Source: Macrostomum hystrix (taxonomy: Eukaryota > Platyhelminthes > Macrostomidae). Taken from it: a stretch of DNA of 64,000 nucleotides. Below the pieces are notes generated by a model. That model searched no databases, had not been told where the DNA came from, and was given only the letters and a program-made list of their open reading frames with translations. The translations under genes were made by a program, and so were the position numbers. Positions 13,401 through 24,292 of this stretch are shown piece by piece; position 1 is the first letter of the stretch; each line of letters begins with the position of its first letter. The DNA lies in NCBI GenBank assembly GCA_950097015.1, contig CATNEN010000003.1:10584501-10648500 (forward strand). The letters are read 5' to 3'.

Positions 13401-14410
13401 CTGATGGAGAATGAGACTGAGGGAGAGAATGAGGCTGATGGAGAATGAGACTGAGGGAGAGAATGAGGCTGATGGAGAATGAGACTGAGGGAGAGAATGA
13501 GGCTGATGGAGAATGAGGCTGATGGAGAGAATGAGGCTGATGGAGAATGGGACTGAGGGAGAGAATGAGGCTGATGGAGAATGAGACTGAGGGAGAGAAT
13601 GAGGCTGATGGAGAATGAGACTGAGGGAGAGAATGAGACTGATGGAGAATGAGACTGAGGAAGAGAATGAGGCTGATGGAGAATGGGACTGAGGGAGAGA
13701 ATGAGGCTGATGGAGAGAATGAGGCTGATGGAGAATGAGACTGAGGGAGAGAATGAGGCTGATGGAGAATGAGACTGAGGGAGAGAATGAGGCTGATGGA
13801 GAATGAGACTGAGGGAGAGAATGAGGCTGATGGAGAATGAGACTGAGGGAGAGAATGAGGCTGATGGAGAATGAGACTGAGGGAGAGAATGAGGCTGATG
13901 GAGAATGAGACTGAGGGAGAGAATGAGGCTGATGGAGAATGAGGCTGATGGAGAGAATGAGGCTGATGGAGAATGGGACTGAGGGAGAGAATGAGGCTGA
14001 TGGAGAGAATGAGGCTGATGGAGAATGAGACTGAGGGAGAGAATGAGGCTGATGGAGAATGAGACTGAGGGAGAGAATGAGGCTGGTGGAGAATGAGACT
14101 GAGGGAGAGAATGAGGCTGATGGAGAATGAGACTGAGGGAGAGAATGAGGCTGATGGAGAATGAGACTGAGGGAGAGAATGAGGCTGATGGAGAATGAGA
14201 CTGAGGGAGAGAATGAGGCTGATGGAGAATGAGACTGAGGGAGAGAATGAGGCTGATGGAGAATGAGACTGATGGAGAGAATGAGGCTGATGGAGAATGA
14301 GACTGAGGGAGAGAATGAGGCTGATGGAGAATGAGACTGAGGGAGAGAATGAGGCTGATGGAGAATGAGACTGAGGGAGAGAATGAGACTGATGGAGAAT
14401 GAGACTGAGG
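1441..14410. repeat. 13-kb minisatellite of 18-bp and 16-bp units
   Basis: The array is built from an 18-mer of the type gagactgagggagagaat and a 16-mer of the type gaggctgatggagaat. In the first kilobase 18-mers dominate. Beyond about 2.4 kb most of it is an 18+16 = 34-bp higher-order unit, interspersed with variants (gatagagag, gaggtagag, gagaagg, gattgagaat, gaatggg). Purines dominate the plus strand. Because the consensus has no stop in any minus-strand frame, it creates a 12-kb open frame with no ATG. It lies in the spacer between two minus-strand genes and no exon interrupts it. Confidence 0.95.
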
Positions 14411-14895
14411 GTGGAATTGAACAGGATGAGACCTATCACATTATAACAGAGAAGTCAGGGCAAGGAATAAAGCCTTTTAAATCTCAAAATGTGCTTTAAA
14501 AACATTAACGGTGTGACTTTGAGTTTTTAAACAGAAATTATTTTGTGTATTATTTACTTGTCTGGACAGTATTCCAGTTAGTCTCATGCAATCTTAAGCA
14601 GTGAGAAACTTTTCTTAGAAGCTAATTTAGCAAATACAAAAAATCAGAAAAAAGGACTGCACAAAACATATTGCCTAGCAATTGTACTGGCAATATGGAA
14701 AAAATACTAACTTGGAGCTGGAATTCATGCCTTTGTTCCAAAATTTAACACAAAATAGTAACAGAGGATGCCAAAACCATTTTAATATACAATATATCAA
14801 CATTATATTATGTGTAATACTTTCTTAGAAACAAATGACTAAAAAGGTCTCGCGTTTAAACATTTAAATGTAGACAAATAGACCGATTCAAATAG
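14411..14895. other. AT-rich spacer between two arrays
   Basis: About 480 bp of non-repetitive, AT-rich sequence. I see no credible exon, RNA gene or transposon end in it. Confidence 0.5.
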
Positions 14896-15617
14896 ACAGT
14901 GAGAGAGATTGAGATAGACAGAGGGAGAGATTGAGATGGACAGTGAGAGAGATTGAGATAGACAGAGGGAGAGATTGAGATAGACAGTGAGAGAGATTGA
15001 GATGGACAGTGAGAGAGATTGAGATGGACAGTGAGAGAGATTGAGATGGACAGTGAGAGAGATTGAGATAGACAGTGGGAGAGATTGAGATAGACAGTGA
15101 GAGAGATTGAGATAGACAGTGGGAGAGATTGAGATAGACAGTGAGAGAGATTGAGATAGACAGTGAGAGAGATTGAGATAGACAGTGGGAGAGATTGAGA
15201 TAGACAGTGAGAGAGATTGAGATGGACAGTGAGAGAGATTGAGATAGACAGTGAGAGAGATTGAGATGGACAGTGAGAGAGATTGAGATGGACAGTGAGA
15301 GAGATTGAGATAGACAGTGAGAGAGATTGAGATAGACAGTGAGAGAGATTGAGATAGACAGTGAGAGAGATTGAGATAGACAGTGAGAGAGATTGAGATG
15401 GACAGTGAGAGAGATTGAGATAGACAGTGAGAGAGATTGAGATAGACAGTGAGAGAGATTGAGACAGACAGTGAGAGAGATTGAGATAGACAGTGAGAGA
15501 GATTGAGATAGACAGTGGGAGAGATTGAGATAGACAGTGAGAGAGATTGAGATAGACAGTGGGAGAGATTGAGATAGACAGTGGGAGAGATTGAGATAGA
15601 CAGTGGGAGAGATTGAG
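14896..15617. repeat. 22-bp tandem array
   Basis: About 33 copies of a 22-mer (gagagagattgagatagaca plus gt). The variants are mostly a/g transitions (gataga/gatgga, gtgag/gtggg). It is unrelated in sequence to the 13-kb array beside it apart from shared purine richness. Both minus-strand open frames in it are by-products of the lack of stops in the repeat. Confidence 0.95.
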
Positions 15618-16412
15618 ACAAACAAAAGGATTAAGATAAGTAAAAAGTGAATGTTCTCATGTCAAGGAATTTAGACAAAATCACAGTATTAAAGTGTCAG
15701 GAAAAAAGTGTAGTAGTTTTTATTGAAAACGTGGTTAAGTAAATTGCACCAATACATTAAGTAAACTAGTAACATTATATAAATAAATTGCACATTTCTG
15801 TGACTGTTACTTTTAAAATATTACACTACTTGTAGTAGAAGCTGCATAGAAACACAAACAAATATTAATCGGAAGACGGTAAATATTACAAAATCACCAG
15901 AGAGTCAATTTGACTATATACCAAAATGGTATCATAAATATATAGAATTCATAGCAAGCAAAATTAAAAAAGAAATAAGAAAGAGTGTAACTGGAAGACA
16001 ATTATAACAAAAACGTATCAGTTTGACTAAGTTTTTTTCGCACAGAGAAAAAGCACGATTCGGAACAATGCTCCACCCGACATGTATAGAAAAAACTGTT
16101 TTCAATTCGGTCAGTTGTTCAGTCCATGGACTGGAGACGCCAAACCCACCTTCAATTACCTCAGTTGCTAAAATATACAAACAGTTAATGTGGAGTCGGG
16201 AATCGAACCTCCGACCTTGAAGTCAGGAGTAGACGCTCTATCTATCAGGCTACAAACGCTCTTAACTTAACCCGACATGTATCGAAACAATTTTTTTCTA
16301 TCTGAATGACATAGCTCTTATTAATCATAACACAACCCACCCGATATGTATTGAAAAACTTCAATAATAATAAATTATAATCTCAACTAAGTTAAATTAA
16401 CAAAGGCACGAT
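15618..16412. other. AT-rich spacer, 3' flank of the MANSC gene
   Basis: AT-rich sequence downstream of the MANSC gene stop codon, holding one SINE-like element (16100-16256) and otherwise nothing I can support. A clear AATAAA on the minus strand close to the stop was not found by eye, so the 3' end of the gene is undefined. Confidence 0.4.
16100..16256 (-). mobile_element. SINE family 1 copy, tRNA-derived, minus strand
   Basis: A tRNA-like head on the minus strand has a perfect B box (GGTTCGATTCC, 16199-16209). It is followed by a truncated body that keeps the family's tail motif (gtccatggactgaaca, plus strand near 16115-16130 in reverse). The same head and tail recur at 33637 and 41751. 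Confidence 0.65.
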
Positions 16413-19400
16413 CTAGAATCCGCTATTACCACCGCCATTGTCCAGATAGCGCAGTTTACTATAGTGCCTTCGACTCCAGGCTTCGCACAGTACTCTACAG
16501 GACATAGCGGCCACCACTAGTGTGAATGCGCAGCCGAATACAAGGGCCGCTGCGAGACCGCCCACAGTTCGACCAGCCGGCATGAAGCTCAACTCTTGAT
16601 CGTCGCGCGCTGCTGACAACCCACTCTTGCGATTCATTGTCGCCTGCTTCTCATTGTTCGGGGCTGACGTTTTAGATGACGATTGTTGACTTTTCGTTGT
16701 AGCACTTTCCTCATCTAAATTGCAGGACATGATTGCACTTAGACGTAGGGTTAAAAATTTCCTTTTAAAAACTTTGAAAACTAAAGATTCCAAAATGATA
16801 GTCTTAAACATTCAGGGATGCTTCTCTATTACTGAACCTTCAGGCATGCTTCTGAATTCCTGAACCTTCAGGGATGCTCTCATATTACTGAACCTTCAGG
16901 GATGCTTCTCTATTACTGAACCTTCAGGCATGCTTCTCTATTACTGAACCTTCAGGGATGTTTCTCTATTCCTGAACCTTCAGGGATGCTTCTCTATTCC
17001 TGAACCTTCAGGGATGCTTCTCTATTCCTGAACCTTCAGGGATGCTTCTCAATTTCTGAACCTTCAGGGATGCTGTTCAATTCCTGAACCTTCAGGGATG
17101 CTCTCATATTCCTGAACCTTCAGAGATGATTTTCTATTTCTGAACCTTCAGGGATGCTTCTCTATTACTGAACCTTCAGGCATGCTTCTCTATTCCTGAA
17201 CATTAAGGGATGTTTCTCAATTCCTGAACCTTCAGAGATGCTTCTCAATTCCTGAACCTTCAGGGATGCTCTCATATTTCTGAACCTTCAGGCATGCTTC
17301 TCTACTCCTGAACCTTCATGGATGCTCTTTAATTCCTGAACCTTCAGGGATACTCTTCAATTCCTGAACCTTCAGGGATGTTTCTCAGTTCCTGAACCTT
17401 CAGGGATGCTTCTCAATTTTTGAACCTTCAGGCATGCTTCTCTACTCCTGAACCTTCAGGGATGCTTTTCAATTCCTGAACCTTCAGGCATGCTTCTCTA
17501 CTCCTGAACCTTCAGGGATGCTCTTTAATTCCTGAACCTTCAGGGATGTTTCTCTATTTCTGAACCTTCAGGGATGTTTCTCTATTCCTGAACCTTCAGG
17601 GATGCTTCTCAATTTTTGAACCTTCAGGCATGCTTCTCTACTCCTGAACCTTCAGGGATGCTTATCAATTCCTGAACCTTCAGGCATGCTTCTCTACTCC
17701 TGAACCTTCAGGGATGCTTTTGAATTCCTGAACCTTCAGGGACAATCTTCAATTCCTGAACCTTCAGGGATGCTCTCATATTCCTGAACTTTCAGGGACG
17801 TTTCTCTATTCCTGAACCTTCAGGGATGTTTCTCTATTCCTGAACATTAAGGGATGTTTCTCAATTCCTGAACCTTCAGAGATGCTTCTCAATTCCTGAA
17901 CCTTCAGGGATGCTCTCATATTCCTGAACCTTCAGAGATGCTCTCATATTCCTGAACTTTCAGGGACGTTTCTCTATTCCTGAACCTTCAGGGATGTTTC
18001 TCTATTCCTGAACATTAAGGGATGTTTCTCAATTCCTGAACCTTCAGAGATGCTTCTCAATTCCTGAACCTTCAGGGATGCTCTCATATTTCTGAACCTT
18101 CAGGCATGCTTCTCTACTCCTGAACCTTCAGGGATGCTCTTTAATTCCTGAACCTTCAGGGATACTCTTCAATTCCTGAACCTTCAGGGATGTTTCTCTA
18201 TTTCTGAACCTTCAGGGATGTTTCTCTATTTCTGAACCTTCAGGCATGCTTCTCTACTCCTGAACCTTCAGGGATGCTTATCAATTCCTGAACCTTCAGG
18301 CATGCTTCTCTACTCCTGAACCTTCAGGGATGCTTTTTAATTCCTGAACCTTAAGGGATAATCTTCAATTCCTGAACCTTCAGGGATGCTCTTCAATTCC
18401 TGAACCTTCAGGGATGCTCTCATATTCCTGAACTTTCAGGATCGTTTCTCTATTCCTGAACCTTCAGGGATGTTTCTCTATTCCTGAACATTAAGGGATG
18501 TTTCTCAGTTCCTGAACCTTCAGGGATGCTCTCATATTTCTGAACCTTCAGGCATGCTTCTCTACTCCTGAACCTTCAGGGATGCTCTTTAATTCCTGAA
18601 CCTTTAGGCATGCTTCTCTACTCCTGAACCTTCAGGGATGCTCTTTAATTCCTGAACCTTCAGGGATACTCTTCAATTCCTGAACCTTCAGGGATGTTTC
18701 TCTATTTCTGAACCTTCAGGGATGTTTCTCTATTCCTGAACCTTCAGGGATGCTTCTCAATTTTTGAACCTTCAGGCATGCTTCTCTACTCCTGAACCTT
18801 CAGGCATGCTTCTCTACTCCTGAACCTTCAGGGATGCTCTCATATTCCTGAACCCTAAGGGATGCCCTTCTATTGAATGATATATTGATTTATGTCACTT
18901 AAATGTCATAAATAGATTGCGAAACATGCTTACACACACTCTTAAATATTTGAAAATAAAATCAGGCAGTAGTATATAAAATGCAGCTATAAACTAAAAT
19001 CCATGCTATATCTATAATGAAGTGCACTAAAAGTGATACAGTTTTCTAATCTTTAAATCATATTATGTACTGTAGATGAGTAAACAATTCTCGACTGCTA
19101 TTCTTCCACACAAAAATCTGACTTTTAAAATCAACGTTCAATTTGTCAATCACCAATATTCTATTTACGAATTGTGAGTAGCATAATGAGCGCATGCTAA
19201 TTATAATAAAAATGTAAAAAAACACAAAAGGTACTAATGTGTGTTTCAGGGTTTTAAAATGGTTTCATAGACTAATTTTTTTTGTTAAAATCGTGCTGCT
19301 AGTTTGTAGAATCAGAATGGACGAAAGTAATTTTACCCTTGCCAACAAACATTGAAGTCTCGTAGGCTTCCGGATGCTCAATAGGCGATGTTATCGACGA

Positions 19401-22400
19401 AGACTGCTGCTCCGACGAATTATGATTTATTACTGATGCACTGGATGCACTACTTATAGTAGAGACTGTGCTAACAGTTTCTGTACTAGCTAGAGCACTT
19501 GTTTGAGTAGTCGATTGAGTACTAGCTTGAGTACTTGATTCTGTACTAGCTGCGGTACTAGTTTGAGTGCTAGCTTGAGTACTGGATTGTATACTAGCTT
19601 GAGTAGTAGCTTGAGTAGCTTGAGTACTAGCTTGAGTAGCTTGAGTACTAGCTTGAGTACTAGCTTGAGTAGTAGCTTGAGTACTAGCTTGAGTAGCTTG
19701 AGTAGTCGATTCCGCACTAGCTTCTGTACTAGCTACAGTACTAGTTTGAATACTAGCTACAGTACTAGATACAGTACTACTTTGAGTACTAGATTCTGTA
19801 CTAGTTTGAGTACTAGTTTGAGTACTAGTTTGAGTACTAGTTTGAGTACTAGATTCTGTACTAGCTACAGTACTAGCCTGAGTTTTAACATCAACTGTTA
19901 ACTGATCAGTTACACTTCTAATGCTAATAGATCTGCCAGAATTAGTTTGAGTACTGGTCTCCAAAAGAATTTGGTCTGCTTTTGGGTGGGGGGAATGAGA
20001 AAGAGAGACAGTTGGTTGTTGCGCATGATTTAGTTTAAAAAAAACTAATTTATCAGTAGACTAATAAAAGTTTCAAAAACACATTAAAGGAATTCAAAGT
20101 AAAAAAGCTTATTAAAGCAAGGAAAGCACGATTAGGATTGCGTTTAAAAAACAATAGATGCGATTATTTTGCTTGATAATCTATCTTATCTATCTATTTG
20201 CAGGGGGCCCGGGGCACTTGTCGCACAAGCGACGGAGCGGCACGCCCCCAGACCGGCGAACTAGGCGCTTTTGCGCCCATCGCGCCGCCTCCCCTGAGCA
20301 GGCACCACACACATCAGCAAAGACCAGCCGGGGAGGGCAGGAGGCACCCAGAATAGGCAGCAGTGTCCCCCACCCCAGCCCCACATGCACATTGCAGACC
20401 AAGCCGGGGCGGAAGGCTGATAAGAAATCAGTCCTCAGGGGGGGTGATAAGTGTACACTTATCCAATCGCGCTGACGGAAGTCCAGAAAGGGCGCGGCGG
20501 TGTACACCCGCCCTCCAGCCACCCCCCGCAAGGTCTCACGCCCCAGCGCCAACGCACACAACTCACACAACGCAGAACAGGCACACAGAAGGTAGGAGCG
20601 AAGCTATTATTTCAAGCTTTGATTGCACGAAATATGGTGCACCTCCGCCGGTCGCCTAATCGCCTAAATTAATCGTGACTTGAAGGGTGAATCGAACTAG
20701 CGTCCTTTGGAGTGCGAGGCAGCGACGTTAGCCGCTGACCCACTCGCCCCCTTTGCTAGATAATCATATCTATTGTATTCTATTTTCGACATTGACACAA
20801 CAAACGCGAACACGCACATGATTGAAGACTTCAGTGTGCTTTAAACTTCTCTCCTTGTCCCATTCTCTTCTCTCCTCCTTCTTTCTTCCCCTAACTCTCC
20901 CTCTTTCTTCCCCTATATCTTCTCTTTAATCTTCTGTCTCCCTTGCCCCTAGTCCTCTCTCTAGATCTAATTTTCTTCCGAGAGGCGTTCAAGTATTTCA
21001 ATACATATCGGGTAGTAATAATAATTAACATTTTAACTGAAAATTGGGTAAATAAGAAAATGTTATTAATTTAACCACATTAAGTCCTTACCTGGATCTC
21101 CTTTAATCGCCTCCCTAGTAACAATGGCCAGCGCGTTCATGTCGGACGTATTTTTAAAAGTGCACAGACTATTAGGCTGACAGCTGAGTAGAAAGCAGTT
21201 GTTAGGCCTGTAGTCACTGTTGCTATTATTGCTGATTGTCTCTTGAACTAGCTCGTAGATGGCCAGGTCGCATTCGCCTGGTTTGCGTAGGTGCGAGTGT
21301 GGGAGTTTGCCAATTTTCGCTTCAGGCTTCTAGAACTATCCTTCAGGTGAGCTCGCACTGAACTTCAGGCCTCTATAACTATCCTTCAGGTGAGCTCGCA
21401 CTGAACTTCAGGCCTCTATAACTAACCTTCAGGTGAGCTCGCACTGAACTTCAGGCCTCTATAACTATCCTTCAGGTGAGCTCGCACTGAACTTCAGGCC
21501 TCTATAACTATCCTTCAGGTGAGCTCGCACTGAACTTCAGGCCTCTAGAACTATCCTTCAGGTGAGCTCGCACTGAACTTCAGGCCTCTATAACTATCCT
21601 TCAGGAGAACCCGCAAAAGTACATTACACTAATTATTGATCCACCAGACCAACCAACAAAAAAAGGCTAGCAATGAGACTCTTTGATCATTGAGGGTGAT
21701 TGGGAAGAGAGGAGAGGAGGGGAGACTCATACAGTGCAGATAAAAAGCCGCTGTGCTTACATGAAAAGTCGAAAGAGAATTTTCTGTATAGTCTTGTCCA
21801 GTAGGAGTATATAATAAGGGAAATGTGACAAAACCCACAGGGAAAACATGATGAAAAAGTCCCATATATTATAGATTAAACTTTTCAGCTAAAATATTCC
21901 GAAAAATGGACGACAGCTGCCATAACTCGGAAAAACAAAATAGAATAAAATACTAAAGTGCTAAAGAAACCTCCTATTGTAAGCATAAAAAAGACAGAAT
22001 AGACGGGATAGAATCCCTAGACGGGATAGAATCCCTAGACGGGATAGAATCCCTAGACGGGATAGAATCCCTAGACGGGATAGAATCCCTAGACGGGATA
22101 GAATCCCTAGACGGGATAGAATCCCTAGACGGGATAGAATCCCTAGACGGGATAGAATCCCTAGACGGGATAGAATCCCTAGACGGGATAGAATCCCTAG
22201 ACGGGATAGAATCCCTAGACGGGATAGAATCCCTAGACGGGATAGAATCCCTAGACGGGATAGAATCCCTAGACGGGATAGAATCCCTAGACGGGATAGA
22301 ATCCCTAGACGGGATAGAATCCCTAGACGGGATAGAATCCCTAGACGGGATAGAATCCCTAGACGGGATAGAATCGCTAGACGGGATAGAATCCCTAGAC

Positions 22401-22692
22401 GGGATAAAATGCCAATGTATGCGTTCGAATCGAACCACTCACCCTCATCACAGCAGGCCTGTGCGCAAGCCAGTTTCTTGTTCTCGCCGGCAACCACAAT
22501 AGATTTGATGTACTTAACGGAAGCGCCACGCACCTCCGTAGCGGACGGATCCAAGGTGGCGCCATCCTTCAGGTCGGCGACTCCGCATTTCGCTTTCGCA
22601 GCCGAAGGCAGCAGTGGCGCAGCTTCGGCAGTCGATTTGATGGCGACAGAAATCACTGCCATAGACAGTAGCCACAGCGGTAATTGAGGCAT
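16413..22692 (-). CDS. MANSC-domain type I transmembrane protein, MANSC1-like
   Basis: Four coding exons: 22692-22443, 21277-21092, 19975-19337 and 16714-16413. All introns are GT-AG in phase 1, giving 458 residues. A signal peptide (about 1-24) is followed by a MANSC/MANEC module with eight cysteines (C36, C76, C80, C81, C86, C111, C116, C122). It includes the ACxxxCCxxxxC core and the NCFLLSC segment typical of the family, and the module is split by intron 1. Residues about 147-340 are an extreme Ser/Thr/Gln repeat (ASTQ, SSTQT), mucin-like and probably O-glycosylated. One membrane helix (about 408-433) and a short tail containing RRHYSKLRYL follow. From memory the tail resembles the end of vertebrate MANSC1, as does the overall plan of signal, MANSC, Ser/Thr stalk, helix and short tail. 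The ligand is unknown. Splice sites are hand-assigned; the exon 3 acceptor has a C-rich tract. Confidence 0.75.
16806..18862. repeat. 28-bp tandem array in MANSC gene intron 3
   Basis: About 73 copies of a 28-bp unit (tgaaccttcagggatgcttc then tctattcc), with length variants at the ctcatattcc and tctactcc ends. It sits about 90 bp from the exon 4 acceptor. Within it are longer duplicated blocks, for example the series around 17180-17330 repeated near 18005-18170. Confidence 0.95.
18863..19336. other. Non-repetitive part of MANSC gene intron 3
   Basis: AT-rich intronic sequence between the exon 3 donor (AAGG|GTAAAA at 19337/19336) and the 28-bp array. No further feature is seen. The exon 3 frame stays open to 19299 past the donor, which is read-through. 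Confidence 0.4.
20198..20755 (-). mobile_element. GC-rich SINE-like element (family 3) in MANSC gene intron 2
   Basis: An abrupt island of about 550 bp, far richer in G+C than its AT-rich intron. On the minus strand it begins with a tRNA-like head (about 20752-20680) containing a B box (GTTCGATTC) and an imperfect A box. A long GC-rich body follows, then a (TATC)-like AT-rich junction near 20195. I infer a SINE with a large unrelated body. Only one copy is in the window, so the ends are approximate. Confidence 0.5.
20845..20975. repeat. Pyrimidine-rich tract in MANSC gene intron 2
   Basis: About 130 bp of degenerate C/T-rich sequence (tctcc, ttcttccccta repeats) beside the GC-rich SINE-like element. 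No gene is indicated. Confidence 0.5.
21321..21607. repeat. 42-bp tandem array in MANSC gene intron 1, near its acceptor
   Basis: Nearly seven copies of a 42-bp unit containing ccttcaggtgagctcgcact followed by gaacttcaggcctctataac. Copies are almost identical, which suggests recent expansion. The array starts about 45 bp from the exon 2 acceptor. Each unit has a perfect CAG|GTGAGC donor-like string on the plus strand, antisense to the gene. Confidence 0.9.
22001..22406. repeat. 18-bp tandem array in MANSC gene intron 1
   Basis: About 22 nearly perfect copies of gacgggatagaatcccta. The unit contains an imperfect palindrome (gggat...atccc), so single strands could form a row of small hairpins. 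The array lies about 35 bp from the exon 1 donor. Because 18 is a multiple of three, it yields repeating antisense open frames (LSRLGI, SIPSRD), which are not genes. Confidence 0.95.
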
Positions 22693-23216
22693 CTAGGAAA
22701 ATATTCCAGTCGTCTTATTTTGTAAGAGCTGAAGAAAAAATTCAAAGAAGCCAAAGCAATGTCAATGCTTTTAAAAGAATTAATAGAAGCCTTAAATCTG
22801 TGCGACTGAATAAAAGAATTTAGCTTTATAATCTGTTTAATCTGCTGCTTCTAAAAGGGAAAGGAAAAAAGACTTAAAAGTATTACATTTTAGAAATGAA
22901 AAGAATAAATTGTAGAAAATCAAGAGGCTTCTCTAGCTATAGCTAATCTTCAAGCAGATTCTCTCTCGGCTGATTAAAGATTGAAAAATCTCGGATTAAG
23001 GAGTAGAAGTGTTGAGTTTTAATCTGCTAGTAAGGAGTTCGAGTTGATTTTTCTATACAACAGGAAAAAATGACGGAAATTGGCGGAAAGCCGAGCTCAA
23101 TAATGATTTTTGTGTTATTGAAAAAGCTCACTGATTCTATCGCGAAAATGGAATTTGAGGACTTATTGGACTTATGAAAATTCAAGGATGTTAAGATGGC
23201 CACGAGATTAGCTAAG
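22693..23216. other. 5' flank of the MANSC gene
   Basis: About 520 bp of AT-rich sequence upstream of the MANSC gene start and before the purine array. It must hold the promoter if transcription begins here. No canonical TATA or CCAAT box stands out. Confidence 0.35.
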
Positions 23217-23888
23217 GGGAAGAAAGGAGAAGGGGAATAGAGGAGAATGGGAAAAGAGGAGAAGGGAAAAAGAAGAGATGGGGAAGATAGGAGAAGGGGA
23301 AGAGAGGAGAAGGGGAATAGAGGAGAATGGGAAAAGAGGAGAAAGGAAAAAGAAGAGATGGGGAAGATAGGAGAAGGGGAAGAAAGGAGAAGGGGAATAG
23401 AGGAGAATGGGAAAAGAGGAGAAGGGAAAAAGAAGAGATGGGGAAGATAGGAGAAGGGGAAGAGAGGAGAAAGGGAAGAAAGGAGAAGGGGAAGAGAGGG
23501 GAAGGGGAAGAGAGGGGAAGGGGAATAGAGGAGAAGGGGAAGAGAGGAGAAGGGTAAGAGAGGAGAAAGGGAAGAGAGGGGAAGGGGAAGAGAGGGGAAG
23601 GGGAATAGAGGAGAAGGGGAAGAGAGGAGAAGGGTAAGAGAGGAGAAAGGGAATAGAGGAGAAGGGTAAGAGAGGAGAAGGGTAAGAGAGGAGAAGGGTA
23701 AGAGAGGAGAAAGGGACGAAAGGAGAAGGGGGAAGAGAGGAGAAGGGTAAGAGAGGAGAAGGGGAAGAGAGGAGAAGGGGAAGAGAGGAGAATAGAGGAT
23801 AAGGGGAAGACACGAGAAGGGGGAAGAGAGGAGAAGGGGGAAGAGAGGAGAAGGGGAAGAGAGGAGAAGGGGAAGAGAGGGGAAGAGA
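23217..23888. repeat. Purine-only array, about 16-bp unit
   Basis: A 670-bp tract that is almost entirely A and G on the plus strand. It is made of variants of gagaaggggaagagag and longer blocks of about 80 bp (such as the one containing agagatggggaagatag) repeated at 23260, 23350 and 23430. Long polypurine mirror-type tracts can form intramolecular triplexes. The open frames on both strands are compositional artefacts. Confidence 0.9.
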
Positions 23889-24292
23889 GTTTATTTAGTA
23901 CTACAACTATGCACTGAATAAATTAATTATTCAAAAGACAAATTATAGGAATAAATATATTAAACAAGCAAAACATTTTATCCTGAAAACAAATAGGATT
24001 TCACAAGTCAAGCAAGGCTGATGTATCAATATTGAAAGTGGCAAATTGAACACAAATAACAACCTTAAAGTCTGTGTTACTACGAAATACGTCAAATGCT
24101 TTTCAAACCAGGAACCAAAATCATTGAATTAGTTCAATTTAGAAGAACTAAAAATAGAAATATTTTTTCATCTGAATTAATTTGCCTGATACACTCTTGA
24201 CAGCCAATCAGATGATAAAAGACATGTCAGTTTCAAACAATAGCAATTGAATAGTGGCTTTAGGCGCGCTTATTTGGTGACTAAAGAACATC
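23889..24292. other. AT-rich spacer between two arrays
   Basis: About 400 bp of AT-rich sequence with no supported gene. On the minus strand an AATAAA occurs near 23895; it could serve KLHDC4 only if the 3' UTR crosses the 24-bp array. Confidence 0.35.

Noticed and set aside
2245-14439. Minus-strand open frame of 4064 codons
   Set aside because: It starts at a non-ATG codon, consists wholly of the 34-bp minisatellite, and the 34-bp period rotates through all frames. The consensus simply has no stop codon. No splice sites, signal or domain are seen.
20680-20752. tRNA genes at the SINE heads (also 16195-16256, 33637, 41751, 53205-53275, 56515)
   Set aside because: Only the B box and part of the A box are well kept. 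I could not fold convincing cloverleaves with acceptor stems, and each head continues into a repeated SINE body.
22001-22438. Tandem array as a possible CRISPR array
   Set aside because: Units are contiguous without variable spacers, the DNA is animal, and no cas-like gene is present. The same holds for the other arrays.
23208-23813. Minus-strand 201-codon Ser/Pro/Phe/Leu frame
   Set aside because: It is a polypyrimidine strand translation; composition explains it fully.
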